Source: Brevundimonas sp. PAMC22021 (lineage in GTDB: Bacteria; Pseudomonadota; Alphaproteobacteria; Caulobacterales; Caulobacteraceae). From it: a stretch of 64,000 bases of DNA. Shown here one piece after another: positions 41,402-50,629 of the stretch. Made by a program: the position numbers and the translations under genes. The stretch is from positions 620,001 to 684,000 of the forward strand of contig NZ_CP080376.1 in NCBI RefSeq assembly GCF_019443405.1, read 5' to 3'. Position 1 is the first letter of the stretch, and each line of letters opens with the position of its first letter. The notes under the pieces were generated by a model. It was not told the DNA's origin and did not search any database. It saw only the letters and a program-made list of their open reading frames with translations.

Positions 41402-42316
41402 ATGACCGCCCCTGATCCCGCCACGTTCAAGCCCCACGCCCTGACGCGGCTGGAGATCGGCGCGATCTTGGCGATCATCGTGGTGTGGGGCGTCAACAAT
41501 GCGGCGGGCAAGCTGGCGACAGAAAGCCTGCCGCCGCTGCTGGTCGGCGCCCTGCGGTTCGCCATCGCGACCGTCTGCCTTGTCGGCTTCGTTCGGCCCC
41601 CGTTTCCCGACTGGAAGAGCCTGCTGCTGATCGTGCTGGTGGGCGGCGCCCTGCAGTACGGCCTGCTGTATGTGGCCTATTGGCTGGCGCAGGACGTGAC
41701 GCCGGTCACGGTCGCCAACCAGCTCTGGATCCCGCTGACCAGCCTGTTCGCCTTTCTGCTGCTTGGCGAGCGGCTCAGTCGCGCCGCGGCGGCCGGCATG
41801 GCCGTGGCCTTTGGCGGCGTGGCCTGGATGACGCTGGATGCGCATGCTCTGGAGGACTGGCGGGCCATCCTGGTGGCGATCGCGGCGGGCGCGGCCTGGG
41901 CTCTGACCACGGTGGTGGCCAGACGGACCACCTCCATTCCGCCGCTGAAGATGCAGGGCTTGCTGGCCGCCGCCACCCTGCCGATCATGGCCTTTGGCTC
42001 GGCCGTGTTCGAGCACGGCCAATGGGAGGCGATGCGAGGCGCGACGCCGCTGGTCTGGCTGTCGCTGCTTTGGGCCGGAATCGTGTCCTCGGTCCTGGCG
42101 ACGACCCTGCTGTTCTGGCTGGTGCAGCGGCGCGAGGCCGGACGCGTCACGCCCTATCTGCTGGCCACGCCCGTGGTGTCCATCCTGATCGGCTGGGGCC
42201 TGATGGGCGACATCCTGACGTCCCAGATCCTGATCGGCGCGGCCGTGGCGATGAGCGGCGTCGCCATCGTCGCCCTGGCCGAGCGCGGCTTGCGGGCCGG
42301 CGCGGCCAAGGCCTGA
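41402..42316 (+). CDS. EamA/DMT-family transporter
   Basis: A 304-residue inner-membrane protein of the drug/metabolite transporter superfamily with ten predicted helices in two EamA repeats. The first repeat opens EIGAILAIIVVWGVNNAAG and ends with GVAWMTLDA; the second opens RAILVAIAAGAAWALTTVVA and ends AMSGVAIVALAERG. The substrate is unknown; members export amino acids, nucleotides or drugs. Confidence 0.88.
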   Translation: MTAPDPATFKPHALTRLEIGAILAIIVVWGVNNAAGKLATESLPPLLVGALRFAIATVCLVGFVRPPFPDWKSLLLIVLVGGALQYGLLYVAYWLAQDVTPVTVANQLWIPLTSLFAFLLLGERLSRAAAAGMAVAFGGVAWMTLDAHALEDWRAILVAIAAGAAWALTTVVARRTTSIPPLKMQGLLAAATLPIMAFGSAVFEHGQWEAMRGATPLVWLSLLWAGIVSSVLATTLLFWLVQRREAGRVTPYLLATPVVSILIGWGLMGDILTSQILIGAAVAMSGVAIVALAERGLRAGAAKA

Positions 42317-42325
42317 CGAGAGAGC

Positions 42326-42880
42326 CTACCGAGCGGCCTGGAACACGCCGCAGGCGATGCGATCGCCCGCGCCGCCGATCGGCTGGCTGACGTGGTCGTC
42401 GCGGTTGACGTGCACCAGGAACGACAGGCCGTCGCTGTCCAGCAGATCCTGCGGCTGCATGTTCAGGCCGGCCGCCGCCAGATAGACCTCGGCGTTGGCC
42501 GTGCCGTCCGCGTGGGCGTAGACGTTCTGAAGATCGCCGAGGTCGGGACCGCCGTTGGCGTTCAGCAGGCCGTGCGGCCGCGCCTGGTCGGCATGGTTCA
42601 CGTGGCCGCCGGCCGAGGTGAACTTGGGTCCCTCGCAGGTTCCGACCGCGTGCAGGTGGACGCCGTGCCATCCTTCAGGCCAGCCCTTGCCTTCGACCTT
42701 GAACACCACGCCCAGCGGTCCGTGGTAGGCCGTGACCATGCCCGCGTCGCCGCCGTCCGCCGTCTTCAGCATGGCGCTGCCAACCGGCTGGGGCGCGGGC
42801 GCGGGGGCGGGGGCCGGCGTCTGCGCCAGGGCTGAACCGGCGACGGTCGAGGCGAGGGCGGCGAGAAGAAGCGTGCGCAT
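42326..42880 (-). CDS. sodC: Periplasmic Cu-Zn superoxide dismutase with altered zinc site
   Basis: Superoxide dismutation in the periplasm, 184 residues. Signal peptide MRTLLLAALASTVAGSALAQ, a Pro/Ala linker, then the SodC fold. Metal residues seen: His75 and His77 (GVHLHAVG), bridging His93 (AGGHVNHA), His103 (RPHGLL), Asp116 (LGDLQN) and His157 (LVHVNRDD); the disulfide cysteines are Cys82 and Cys177. The third zinc His expected in the P-H-x-G-D motif is Asp113 (GPDLGD). It may still bind zinc through Asp, or hold copper only. Confidence 0.9.
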   Translation of the reverse strand: MRTLLLAALASTVAGSALAQTPAPAPAPAPQPVGSAMLKTADGGDAGMVTAYHGPLGVVFKVEGKGWPEGWHGVHLHAVGTCEGPKFTSAGGHVNHADQARPHGLLNANGGPDLGDLQNVYAHADGTANAEVYLAAAGLNMQPQDLLDSDGLSFLVHVNRDDHVSQPIGGAGDRIACGVFQAAR

Positions 42881-43000
42881 GGGGATGTCCTTGTACTGAC
42901 GGCCTGTCGGGCGGCTGTCGATTTGGCGTCCGGGGTGTCGGATGCTAGAAACCGCAGCAGCGGATCACGTTCCGATTCCGGCGAATAGAGCCACGCTTCC

Positions 43001-45790
43001 TTGACCGACGACAGCTACACAAACGCCGCACCCCCGGCCGGGCCGGGCGGCGCCTCGGGCGACATTTCGACCATCACCATCGAGGACGAACTGAAGCGTT
43101 CGTACCTCGACTACGCCATGAGCGTGATCGTCAGTCGGGCCCTGCCGGACGCGCGCGACGGGCTGAAGCCGGTGCATCGGCGCATCCTGTATTCGATGCA
43201 CGACCTGAACATGACGCCGGATCGGTCGTATTCGAAGTGCGCCCGCGTGGTCGGCGACGTGCTGGGCCGGTTCCACCCGCATGGCGATGCGTCGGTCTAC
43301 ATGGCGCTGGTTCGCATGGCGCAGCCCTTCTCGATGGGGCTGATGCTGGTCGACGGCCAGGGCAACTTCGGTTCGGTCGACGGCGATATGCCGGCCTCCA
43401 TGCGCTACACCGAAGCGCGCATGGCGCCGGCTGCGGTCGCGCTGCTGGCTGACATCGACAAGGACACCGTCGATTTCCAGCCGAACTACGACGAAAAGGA
43501 GCTGGAGCCGGTCGTCCTGCCCAGCCGCATCCCGAACCTGCTGGTCAACGGCGCGGGCGGCATCGCGGTCGGCATGGCCACCAACATTCCGCCGCATAAT
43601 CTGGGCGAGATCATCGACGCGGCGGTCGCCCTGCTGGACGATCCGAACATCTCGGACGACGCCATCCTGGACATCGTGCCGGGGCCGGACTTTCCGACCG
43701 GCGGCGAGATCATGGGGCGTACCGCGCCGCGCAATGCGCTGAGGGACGGTCGCGGCTCGGTGGTGGTGCGCGGCCGCGCCTCCATCGAGGAGATCCGCAA
43801 GGACCGCGAGGCGATCATCGTCACCGAACTGCCCTTCCAGGTGAACAAGCAGACCCTGATCGAACGCATCGCCGAGATGGTCCGCGAAAAGCGCCTGGAA
43901 GGCATCGCCGACGTCCGCGACGAGTCCGACCGCCAGGGCATGCGCATGGTGATCGAGCTGAAGCGCGACGCCTCGGGCGACGTGATCCTGAACCAGCTGT
44001 ATCGCTGGACGGCGCTGCAAAGCTCGTTCGGCGTCAACATGCTGGCGCTGAACCACGGCCGGCCCGAGCAGATGGGCCTGCGTCAGCTGCTGGAGGTCTT
44101 CCTCGACTTCCGCGAAGAGGTGGTGGTCCGCCGCGTCAAGTTCGAGCTGAACAAGGCGCGCGACCGGGGCCACGTGCTGGTCGGCCTGGCCGTCGCCGTC
44201 GCCAACATCGACGAGGTGATCCACATCATCCGCTCCTCCGCCGATCCGGCCGAGGCGCGCGAGCGGCTGCAGGCCAAGCCCTGGCCGGTCGGCGACATGA
44301 TGGCGCTGGTCGAACTGATCGCCGACCCCCGCACGGTGATCGTCGAGGGCGACAAGATCCGGCTGACGGACGAGCAGGCGCGCGCCATCCTGGCGCTGAC
44401 GCTGGCGCGCCTGACCGGTCTCGGCCGCGACGACATCTTTGGCGAGGCGCGGGGTCTGGCCGACACCATCCAGGGCCACCTGACCATCCTGTCGGATCGC
44501 AAGAACGTCCTGGCGATCATCCGCGATGACCTGATCGCGGTGAAGGACCAGTTCGCGGTCCCCCGCCGGACCCTGATCGGCGAAGGCGACGCCGAGATGG
44601 AGGACGAAGACCTGATCCCGCGCGAGGACATGGTCGTCACCGTCACCCACGGCGGCTACGTCAAGCGCGTCGCCCTGAACGCCTATCGGACCCAGCACCG
44701 TGGCGGCAAGGGCAAGTCCGGCATGTCGATGAAGGACGAGGACGCCATCACCGGCGTGTTCAGCGCCTCGACCCACACGCCGGTGCTGTTCTTCGCCACC
44801 AACGGCAAGGCCTACAAGCTGAAGGTGTGGCGCCTGCCGCTGGGCAATCCGCAATCGCGCGGCAAGGCGTTCGTCAATCTGCTGCCGATCGAGCCGGGCG
44901 ACAGCATCATGAACGTCCTGCCCCTGCCGGAGAACGAGGCGGACTGGGGGAACTACGACATCATGTTCGCCACCCGCTCGGGCGATGTGCGACGCAACAA
45001 GCTGAGCGACTTCGCAACGGTCAACCGTGCCGGCAAGATGGCGATGAAGCTGGAAAACAACGACCACATGGTGGGCGTGGGCCTGTGCACCGCCGAGGAC
45101 GACATCCTGCTGACCACGCGCAACGGGCGGGCGATCCGCTTCAAGGCGGACGACGTGCGGGTGTTCAAGGGCCGCGACTCGACCGGCGTGCGCGGCATCC
45201 GCCTGAACGGCGACGACCAGGTCATCTCCATGGCCGTGCTGGGCCGGGTCAATGCAACGCCGGACGAGCGCGCCGCCTATCTGAAGCTGGCGGTCGCCAA
45301 CCGTCGCGCCACCGGCGAAAGCATCGAGGATGCGGCGCCCGAGGCCATCGAGGAGGAGGTCGGCGACGACGCCAATGCCGATGCGCCGATCTCGCCCGAC
45401 CGCTTCGCGGAACTGGGCGCGGCCGAGCAGTTCATCCTGTCGGTCACCGACACCGGCTTCGGCAAGCGATCCTCGGCCTATGAGTATCGCCGCACCGGCC
45501 GGGGCGGGCAGGGGCTGACGGCTCACGGTCTGGGCGGTCGCGCCGGCACGCGTCTGGCCGCCGCCTTCCCGGTTGAGGAAAGCGACGACCTGCTGATGGT
45601 CACCTCGGGTGGCCAGATGATCCGCACGCGCGTCGGACAGGTGCGCGTGGCCGGACGCGCCGCCCAGGGCGTGACCATCTTCCGCACAAGCGGGGATGAG
45701 CGCGTGGTCTCGGTCGAGCGTCTGCCCGAAAGCGGCGACGACGCTGTCTCGGACGCATCGCCGGATGTCGAGGAGGGCGGCGAGGGCTGA
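43001..45790 (+). CDS. gyrA: DNA gyrase subunit A
   Basis: Breaks and rejoins DNA during supercoiling. 929 residues from a TTG start; a TAG in frame four codons upstream and no ATG before residue 40 fix it. Catalytic Tyr136 lies in RYTEARMAP and the GyrA box is [10 protein letters not shown]. The quinolone region reads [15 protein letters not shown], giving Ala and Met at E. coli positions 83 and 87 instead of Ser and Asp. An acidic insert of about 45 residues ([19 protein letters not shown]) enlarges the C-terminal beta-pinwheel relative to E. coli. Confidence 0.98.
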   Translation: MTDDSYTNAAPPAGPGGASGDISTITIEDELKRSYLDYAMSVIVSRALPDARDGLKPVHRRILYSMHDLNMTPDRSYSKCARVVGDVLGRFHPHGDASVYMALVRMAQPFSMGLMLVDGQGNFGSVDGDMPASMRYTEARMAPAAVALLADIDKDTVDFQPNYDEKELEPVVLPSRIPNLLVNGAGGIAVGMATNIPPHNLGEIIDAAVALLDDPNISDDAILDIVPGPDFPTGGEIMGRTAPRNALRDGRGSVVVRGRASIEEIRKDREAIIVTELPFQVNKQTLIERIAEMVREKRLEGIADVRDESDRQGMRMVIELKRDASGDVILNQLYRWTALQSSFGVNMLALNHGRPEQMGLRQLLEVFLDFREEVVVRRVKFELNKARDRGHVLVGLAVAVANIDEVIHIIRSSADPAEARERLQAKPWPVGDMMALVELIADPRTVIVEGDKIRLTDEQARAILALTLARLTGLGRDDIFGEARGLADTIQGHLTILSDRKNVLAIIRDDLIAVKDQFAVPRRTLIGEGDAEMEDEDLIPREDMVVTVTHGGYVKRVALNAYRTQHRGGKGKSGMSMKDEDAITGVFSASTHTPVLFFATNGKAYKLKVWRLPLGNPQSRGKAFVNLLPIEPGDSIMNVLPLPENEADWGNYDIMFATRSGDVRRNKLSDFATVNRAGKMAMKLENNDHMVGVGLCTAEDDILLTTRNGRAIRFKADDVRVFKGRDSTGVRGIRLNGDDQVISMAVLGRVNATPDERAAYLKLAVANRRATGESIEDAAPEAIEEEVGDDANADAPISPDRFAELGAAEQFILSVTDTGFGKRSSAYEYRRTGRGGQGLTAHGLGGRAGTRLAAAFPVEESDDLLMVTSGGQMIRTRVGQVRVAGRAAQGVTIFRTSGDERVVSVERLPESGDDAVSDASPDVEEGGEG

Positions 45791-45809
45791 CGCCTCGTCG
45801 CGCAAGCCC

Positions 45810-46604
45810 ATGGCCGAGATCCTGATCGACGGGGCGCCGGCCTTGGCCGACGATCTGGCCTATCTGGCCCTGGTCAACTACGGCGCCTACACCTCCTTCG
45901 CCGTCGAGGGCGGGGCGGTCCGCGGGCTGGACCTGCATCTGGATCGGCTGGCGCGTTCGGCCGAGGCGCTGTTCGGGCAAGCGCCGGACGAGGAGGAACT
46001 GCGCCGCCTGATGCGGCGCGCCGTCGAAGGGCGCACCGCCGCCTGGCTGCGCGTCAGCCTGTTCTCGCCGGAGGTCTGGCCGCGATCGCCGTCATGGTCG
46101 GGCCGGCCTCGCGTCCTGACAATGACGGCGGACCCGGTCGCGCCGCTTGCCGCATCGGTCCGGCTGACGGTCCAACCCTACGAGCGCGAGGCGCCCGAGT
46201 TGAAGCACACCGCGATCTTCGGCCTGATCCGCGCGCGTCGCGCCGCCCGTGTGGCTGGGTTCGACGACGCCCTGTTCACGGACGCGGCCGGCCGCATCTC
46301 CGAAGGCAGCCTGTGGAACGTAGGCTTCATCTCGGGCGATCGTATCGTCTGGCCTCAGGCGGCGATGCTGTGCGGCGTGACCCAGGCGCTGATCGAGCGC
46401 GGCCTGCAATCCGCGGGCCTGCCTTGTGAAACCCGGCCCATCGCGGCGCAGGACATCGCCGGTTTCGACGCCGCCTTTCTCTGCAACAGCGCGACGCCGG
46501 TCTGCCCCATCGCCGCCATCGACGGCAAGCGGTTCGACGCTGACCCTCTGCTGATGGATCCTATCCGCGCCTGCTGGACCGCCCAGCCGCCGCAGCCGAT
46601 CTGA
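45810..46604 (+). CDS. Class IV aminotransferase family protein
   Basis: A 264-residue fold-type IV PLP enzyme, the family of branched-chain aminotransferase, D-alanine aminotransferase and aminodeoxychorismate lyase. The PLP Lys is in ELKHTAIFGLI, the phosphate-binding motif is EGSLWNVGFI, and MLCGVTQALIERGL with LCNSATPVCPI follow. ATG at 45810 gives the family N-terminus MAEILIDGAPAL. The order after gyrA and before coaD gives no clear pathway; PabC or an amine transaminase are both possible. Confidence 0.85.
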   Translation: MAEILIDGAPALADDLAYLALVNYGAYTSFAVEGGAVRGLDLHLDRLARSAEALFGQAPDEEELRRLMRRAVEGRTAAWLRVSLFSPEVWPRSPSWSGRPRVLTMTADPVAPLAASVRLTVQPYEREAPELKHTAIFGLIRARRAARVAGFDDALFTDAAGRISEGSLWNVGFISGDRIVWPQAAMLCGVTQALIERGLQSAGLPCETRPIAAQDIAGFDAAFLCNSATPVCPIAAIDGKRFDADPLLMDPIRACWTAQPPQPI

Positions 46605-46691
46605 TGCGGGCTCGCCGCTAGGCCTCGGCTTTCCCACCTGCTAAACGCCCATGGACGTCGCGCCGGACAGGCTGGGGGAGAGACGCCGCAG

Positions 46692-47180
46692 ATGCGCATC
46701 GGGCTGTATCCGGGCACCTTTGATCCGGTCACCAACGGGCATACCGACATCATCGCGCGCGCGGCCAAGCTGGTGGACCGCGTCGTCATCGGCGTGGCCA
46801 AGAACGACGACAAGGGACCGCTGTTCTCGACCGACGAACGGGTGGAGATGCTGCGCGAGGCCGTGTCGCACATCCCCGGCGAGATCGTGGTGCAGCCGTT
46901 CTCGACCCTGTTGATGCATTTCGCCGAAGAACTGCACGCCAACGTCATCATCCGGGGCCTGCGCGCGGTCGCGGACTTCGAGTACGAGTTCCAGATGACG
47001 GCCATGAACCAGCGCCTCAATCAGGACATCGAGACCGTGTTCCTGATGGCCGATCCGCGGCACCAGGCGATCGCCTCGCGGCTGGTGAAGGAAATCGCAC
47101 GTCTGGACGGCGCGATCGACAGCTTCGTCAGCCCGGCCGTCGCCGCGCGGGTGCGCTCCAAGGTCAAGAACGGGAAGTAA
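46692..47180 (+). CDS. coaD: Pantetheine-phosphate adenylyltransferase
   Basis: Fourth step of coenzyme A synthesis: joins ATP and 4'-phosphopantetheine to dephospho-CoA and PPi. 162 residues, family length. Motifs: GLYPGTFDPVTNGHTDIIAR (nucleotidyl-transfer HIGH-like site, T-x-G-H), IIRGLRAVADFEYEFQMTAM and the C-terminal SRLVKEIARLDG. It lies just before two cyclophilin genes, with a four-base gap to the first. Confidence 0.97.
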   Translation: MRIGLYPGTFDPVTNGHTDIIARAAKLVDRVVIGVAKNDDKGPLFSTDERVEMLREAVSHIPGEIVVQPFSTLLMHFAEELHANVIIRGLRAVADFEYEFQMTAMNQRLNQDIETVFLMADPRHQAIASRLVKEIARLDGAIDSFVSPAVAARVRSKVKNGK

Positions 47181-47184
47181 GGGT

Positions 47185-48051
47185 ATGCGTCTTTCGGTGA
47201 TGGCGGCGGCAGCCGTGCTTGTGGCGGCGACCGGCGTGTCGGGGGCGTTCGCGCAGTCTCCGGCTCAAGCCCAGGCGGCGTCGGACTGGCGCACGGTTTC
47301 GCCCGAGAACCTCATGGTCATCGACACGGCCAAGGGACGCATCCTGGTCGAGCTGTCGCCGCTCGCTGCGCCGAACCACGTGGAGCGCGTCCGCACCCTG
47401 GCCAATCAGGGCTTCTATGACGGGCTGAAGTTCCACCGCGTGATCCCGAACTTCATGGCCCAGACGGGCGATCCGCAGGGCACCGGCGAGGGCGGCAGCG
47501 ACCTGCCGGACCTGAAGGGCGAGTTCACTTTCCGCCGAGGCCGCGACGCCGGCTTCATGCCTGTGCCGAACGCGGGCGCAGGCCTGGTCGGGCTGGTCGG
47601 TACCCTGCCGGTCCAGACCCAACCGGACGCCCAGATGATGATCACCGCCGACTTCAAGGTCGACGCCCACGGCCTGTTCTGCCCCGGCGTGTTCGGCATG
47701 GCGCGCTCGTCCTCGCCCGACAGCGCCAACAGCCAATTCTATCTGATGACCGGTCGGAACGACGGGTTGAACGGGATCTACACCGCCTTCGGCCGCATCG
47801 TCTCGGGTCTGGACGTGGTGCGCGCGCTGAAGCCCGGCGCCGAAAGCCAGGACGGCGCGGTGATCGATCCGGACGTGATGACGCGCGCACGCATGGCTTC
47901 GACGATGCCTGCGGGCGAGGCGCCGACGGTGCGCGTGCAGGACCCGCGCGGGCCGGCCTTCGCCCAGACGCTGGCCGAGGCGCGCGCCGCCAAGGGCTCA
48001 GCCTTCAACATCTGCGACGTCCAGCCGGCGGCGGAGGTTTCCGGCGCCTGA
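47185..48051 (+). CDS. Periplasmic cyclophilin-type peptidyl-prolyl isomerase, first copy
   Basis: A 288-residue exported prolyl isomerase. Signal peptide MRLSVMAAAAVLVAATGVSG, cleavage near AFAQ. Cyclophilin residues: KFHRVIPNFMAQTGDPQGTG, PGVFGMARSSSPDSANSQFY and YTAFGRIVSGLDVV. An insert of about 60 residues (DLPDLKGEFTFRRGRDAGFM through VDAHGLFC) between two motifs, and a 50-residue C-terminal tail, make it longer than minimal cyclophilins. A close paralogue follows. Confidence 0.9.
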   Translation: MRLSVMAAAAVLVAATGVSGAFAQSPAQAQAASDWRTVSPENLMVIDTAKGRILVELSPLAAPNHVERVRTLANQGFYDGLKFHRVIPNFMAQTGDPQGTGEGGSDLPDLKGEFTFRRGRDAGFMPVPNAGAGLVGLVGTLPVQTQPDAQMMITADFKVDAHGLFCPGVFGMARSSSPDSANSQFYLMTGRNDGLNGIYTAFGRIVSGLDVVRALKPGAESQDGAVIDPDVMTRARMASTMPAGEAPTVRVQDPRGPAFAQTLAEARAAKGSAFNICDVQPAAEVSGA

Positions 48052-48078
48052 TCTGCAGGCAAGAAGAGGGGGGGGACC

Positions 48079-48957
48079 ATGCGTATCCAGATGGCGGCGG
48101 CGGGGGCCGTCCTGATGCTGTTCAGCGCCGCGCCGGCGTTCGCGCGTCAGGAGACGCCGCCTCCGCCCGCACCGCCTGCCGCCGAATGGCGCACGCCGGA
48201 CGCCGCCGATCTCTTGGTGATCGACACCACGCGCGGCCGCATCCTGGTGGAGATGTCGCCCGAGATCGCGCCGGCGCATGTCGAGCGGATCAGGCTGCTG
48301 GCCGGCAAGGGCTTCTACGACGGCCTGGCTTGGCACCGCGTGATCGACTGGTTCATGGCCCAGACCGGCGATCCGCTGGGCACCGGCGACGGCCAGAGCT
48401 GGTATCCGGACCTGAAGGCCGAGTTCACCTTCCGGCGCGGGCCGGGTTCGGCCTTTGCCGGAGTGGCCGAGCCGGCGGGCGCGGTCGTGGGCTTCATGGG
48501 CGCCTTGCCGGTGCAGACCCAGCCCGATGCACTGATGCCGGGCACCACCGACGGCAAGGTTCACGGCTGGGGCCTCTACTGCCCCGGCGTCGCCGGCATG
48601 GCTCGCGACGAGCCGAACGACAGCGCCAACAGCCAGTTCTTTCTGATGCGCCAGGCCTATCCGTCGCTGGACAAGCGATACACCGTCTGGGGCCGGGTGA
48701 TCTCGGGGCTGTCGGTGGTGCGCGCGCTGAAGGCCAGTCCCAATCCGGACGGCATCGTCAGCGAGCCGGACCGCATGACCCGGGTGCGGGTGGCGTCCGA
48801 CCTGCCGCAAGCGGAGCGGCCGGCGATCCGCGTCATGGATACGCGCTCGCCCGCCTTTCGCGCCCTGGTCGATCAGGCGCGGCAGGCGAGGGGCGCCGAC
48901 TTCTCGCCGTGCGACATCGAGGTTCCGGTCGAGGAGACCGCTCAGGCCGCGCCCTGA
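48079..48957 (+). CDS. Periplasmic cyclophilin-type peptidyl-prolyl isomerase, second copy
   Basis: A 292-residue paralogue of the gene before it with the same plan: signal (MRIQMAAAGAVLMLFSAAPA), AWHRVIDWFMAQTGDPLGTG, PGVAGMARDEPNDSANSQFF and YTVWGRVISGLSVV. It shares the same insert position (FTFRRGPGSAFAGVA) and C-terminal tail ending CDIEVPVEETAQAAP, so the tandem arose by duplication. The 3' end overlaps the convergent ppx/gppA gene by 16 bp. Confidence 0.9.
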   Translation: MRIQMAAAGAVLMLFSAAPAFARQETPPPPAPPAAEWRTPDAADLLVIDTTRGRILVEMSPEIAPAHVERIRLLAGKGFYDGLAWHRVIDWFMAQTGDPLGTGDGQSWYPDLKAEFTFRRGPGSAFAGVAEPAGAVVGFMGALPVQTQPDALMPGTTDGKVHGWGLYCPGVAGMARDEPNDSANSQFFLMRQAYPSLDKRYTVWGRVISGLSVVRALKASPNPDGIVSEPDRMTRVRVASDLPQAERPAIRVMDTRSPAFRALVDQARQARGADFSPCDIEVPVEETAQAAP

Positions 48958-50069
48958 GCGGTGCGTCCGACACCGCGTCCGCGTCGCCGGCGTCGGCGGG
49001 GCGGGCGTCGGTCCTCGCGCATCCGCTGCAGCAGCAGGCCTTCGCGCAGGCCCCGGTCGGCGACGCGCACCCGCTCGCACGGCCAGGCCCGCTGCACCGC
49101 CTCCAGAATCGCAGCGCCGGCCAGCACCAGATCGGCGCGATCCGGGCCGATGCAGGCCTCCTTGGCGCGCCCGTCGGGACCCAGAGCCTTCAGCCGGTCG
49201 GCCGCCGCCTCGCAGTCCGCGCGCGTCATCCATAGACCGTCCACGCGGTCGCGATTGTAGCGGGGCAGCTTCAGGTGAATGCCGGCCAGGCTGGTGATCG
49301 CGCCCGATGTACCCACCATGTGAACCCGCTCGCCGGCGAACAGCGTCTTCAGCGCCGGATCGTCGATGCCGCCCGCCGCGATCGCCGCGCCCATGTCGGC
49401 CACCATGGCCTCGTACCAGGCCCCGCCGCCGCCGCTCGGCTCAGGATGTCGCTCAGCCAGGCTGACGACGCCCAGCGGCGCCGACATCCAGGCCGCGGCG
49501 CTCCAGCCCTCGGCCTTGCGGGTCAGCCAGGACATTTCCGTCGAGCCGCCGCCCACGTCGATCACCAGCACCGCCTCGGCCGACGGATCGATCAGGTTCA
49601 TGCAGCCCTCGACCGCCAGCCGCGCCTCTTCGGCCGGGTCGATGATGCGAAGAGCGAGACCGGTGCCCCGCCGTACGCGCTCGACGAAGGCCTCGCCGTT
49701 CTCGGCGGCGCGGCAGGCCTGGGTGGCGACGGCGGACAGGCGGCCGGCGTCCACGCCTTTGCGCGCAATGCGCTCGGCGCACAGGGCCAAGGCGTCATAG
49801 GCCCGGTCCATGGCCCGTTCATCCAGCCGGCCGGTGCGCGTCAGACCTTCGCCCAGCCGCACGATGCGGCTGAAGCTGTCCACGACGCGAAAGCCGCCGT
49901 CGCGCGCCGGCCTGGCGATCAGCAGGCGGCAGTTGTTGGTCCCGAGGTCGAGCGCGCCATACAGCGGCGCCTCCCGACCCGATGCTTCCCGGCCGCCCGA
50001 CCGACCGGTCGGGGAGGAAGCGGGGGACCGCTCGTCGCGCCCTGCTGGCGCGCCGCGGGTCTCCGGCAT
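48942..50069 (-). CDS. Ppx/GppA-family phosphatase
   Basis: Hydrolyses polyphosphate or pppGpp; 375 residues from ATG 50069. ASKHA-fold motifs: YGALDLGTNNCRLLIARPAR (phosphate 1), AVATQACRAAENGEAFVERV, IDVGGGSTEMSW (phosphate 2), and VGTSGAITSLAGIHLKLPRY. The N-terminal 35 residues before YGALD are Pro/Arg-rich and probably disordered. GTG at 50159 would extend it by 30 residues without a ribosome site. Ppx and GppA cannot be told apart from sequence alone. Confidence 0.9.
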   Translation of the reverse strand: MPETRGAPAGRDERSPASSPTGRSGGREASGREAPLYGALDLGTNNCRLLIARPARDGGFRVVDSFSRIVRLGEGLTRTGRLDERAMDRAYDALALCAERIARKGVDAGRLSAVATQACRAAENGEAFVERVRRGTGLALRIIDPAEEARLAVEGCMNLIDPSAEAVLVIDVGGGSTEMSWLTRKAEGWSAAAWMSAPLGVVSLAERHPEPSGGGGAWYEAMVADMGAAIAAGGIDDPALKTLFAGERVHMVGTSGAITSLAGIHLKLPRYNRDRVDGLWMTRADCEAAADRLKALGPDGRAKEACIGPDRADLVLAGAAILEAVQRAWPCERVRVADRGLREGLLLQRMREDRRPPRRRRRRGRGVGRTAQGAA

Positions 50070-50215
50070 GGCCGTGTCGTCCTTTGGGCGGTCCAAAGCG
50101 GCGCCCGTTCCCCAAGACTCTAGCCCGCCGGTTCGCTCCGCGCCAAGCCAATCTGTCACGAAGATGAACGGCGGCGTTGGCGTCCTGCTCAGGATCGGGG
50201 TCGTACCTTCCGGGC

Positions 50216-50581
50216 ATGGCTCAGTTCCGCAACGCCCGTTTTCACATCGGTCAGATCGTTCGGCACTATGACGGCGCCTTCCAGGGCGCGGTTCTGGATG
50301 TTGATCCGGTCTATGACGGCTCCGTTCAGCAGGAGGGCCTGATCGCGCCGGATCAGCCCTTCTACCGCGTCTATGCGATCGGCGAGAACGGCGGCTTCGT
50401 CGCCTATGCAGCCGAGGCGGCGTTGCGCGACGCCTCGCACGCCCTGACTCTGTCCGAGGCGGATCAGCGCCGCTGGTTCAGCGTCGATGCCGCCGGCCAT
50501 CACGCGCCGATGGATCAGCCCATCCACTCACCGGTGGCCACTGACCGACTTGGCCCATGCGGCCGGGCGGCGCTAAGGTGA
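50216..50581 (+). CDS. hspQ: Heat shock protein HspQ family
   Basis: A 121-residue protein of the HspQ/YccV hemimethylated-DNA-binding family, linked in other bacteria to protein quality control. The conserved core is AQFRNARFHIGQIVRHYDGA, FQGAVLDVDPVYDG and PFYRVYAIGENGGFVAYAAE. ATG at 50216 starts MAQFRNARF directly. The C-terminal 30 residues (MDQPIHSPVATDRLG) are variable. Confidence 0.86.
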   Translation: MAQFRNARFHIGQIVRHYDGAFQGAVLDVDPVYDGSVQQEGLIAPDQPFYRVYAIGENGGFVAYAAEAALRDASHALTLSEADQRRWFSVDAAGHHAPMDQPIHSPVATDRLGPCGRAALR

Positions 50582-50629
50582 GAGGACAAGGCGCGGGCAA
50601 GCGCCGCCAGCAGAGCCTCGGGAGTTCCC

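Noticed and set aside
42965..45811. 948-codon open frame on the minus strand
   Set aside because: Exactly antisense to gyrA; a codon-bias shadow.
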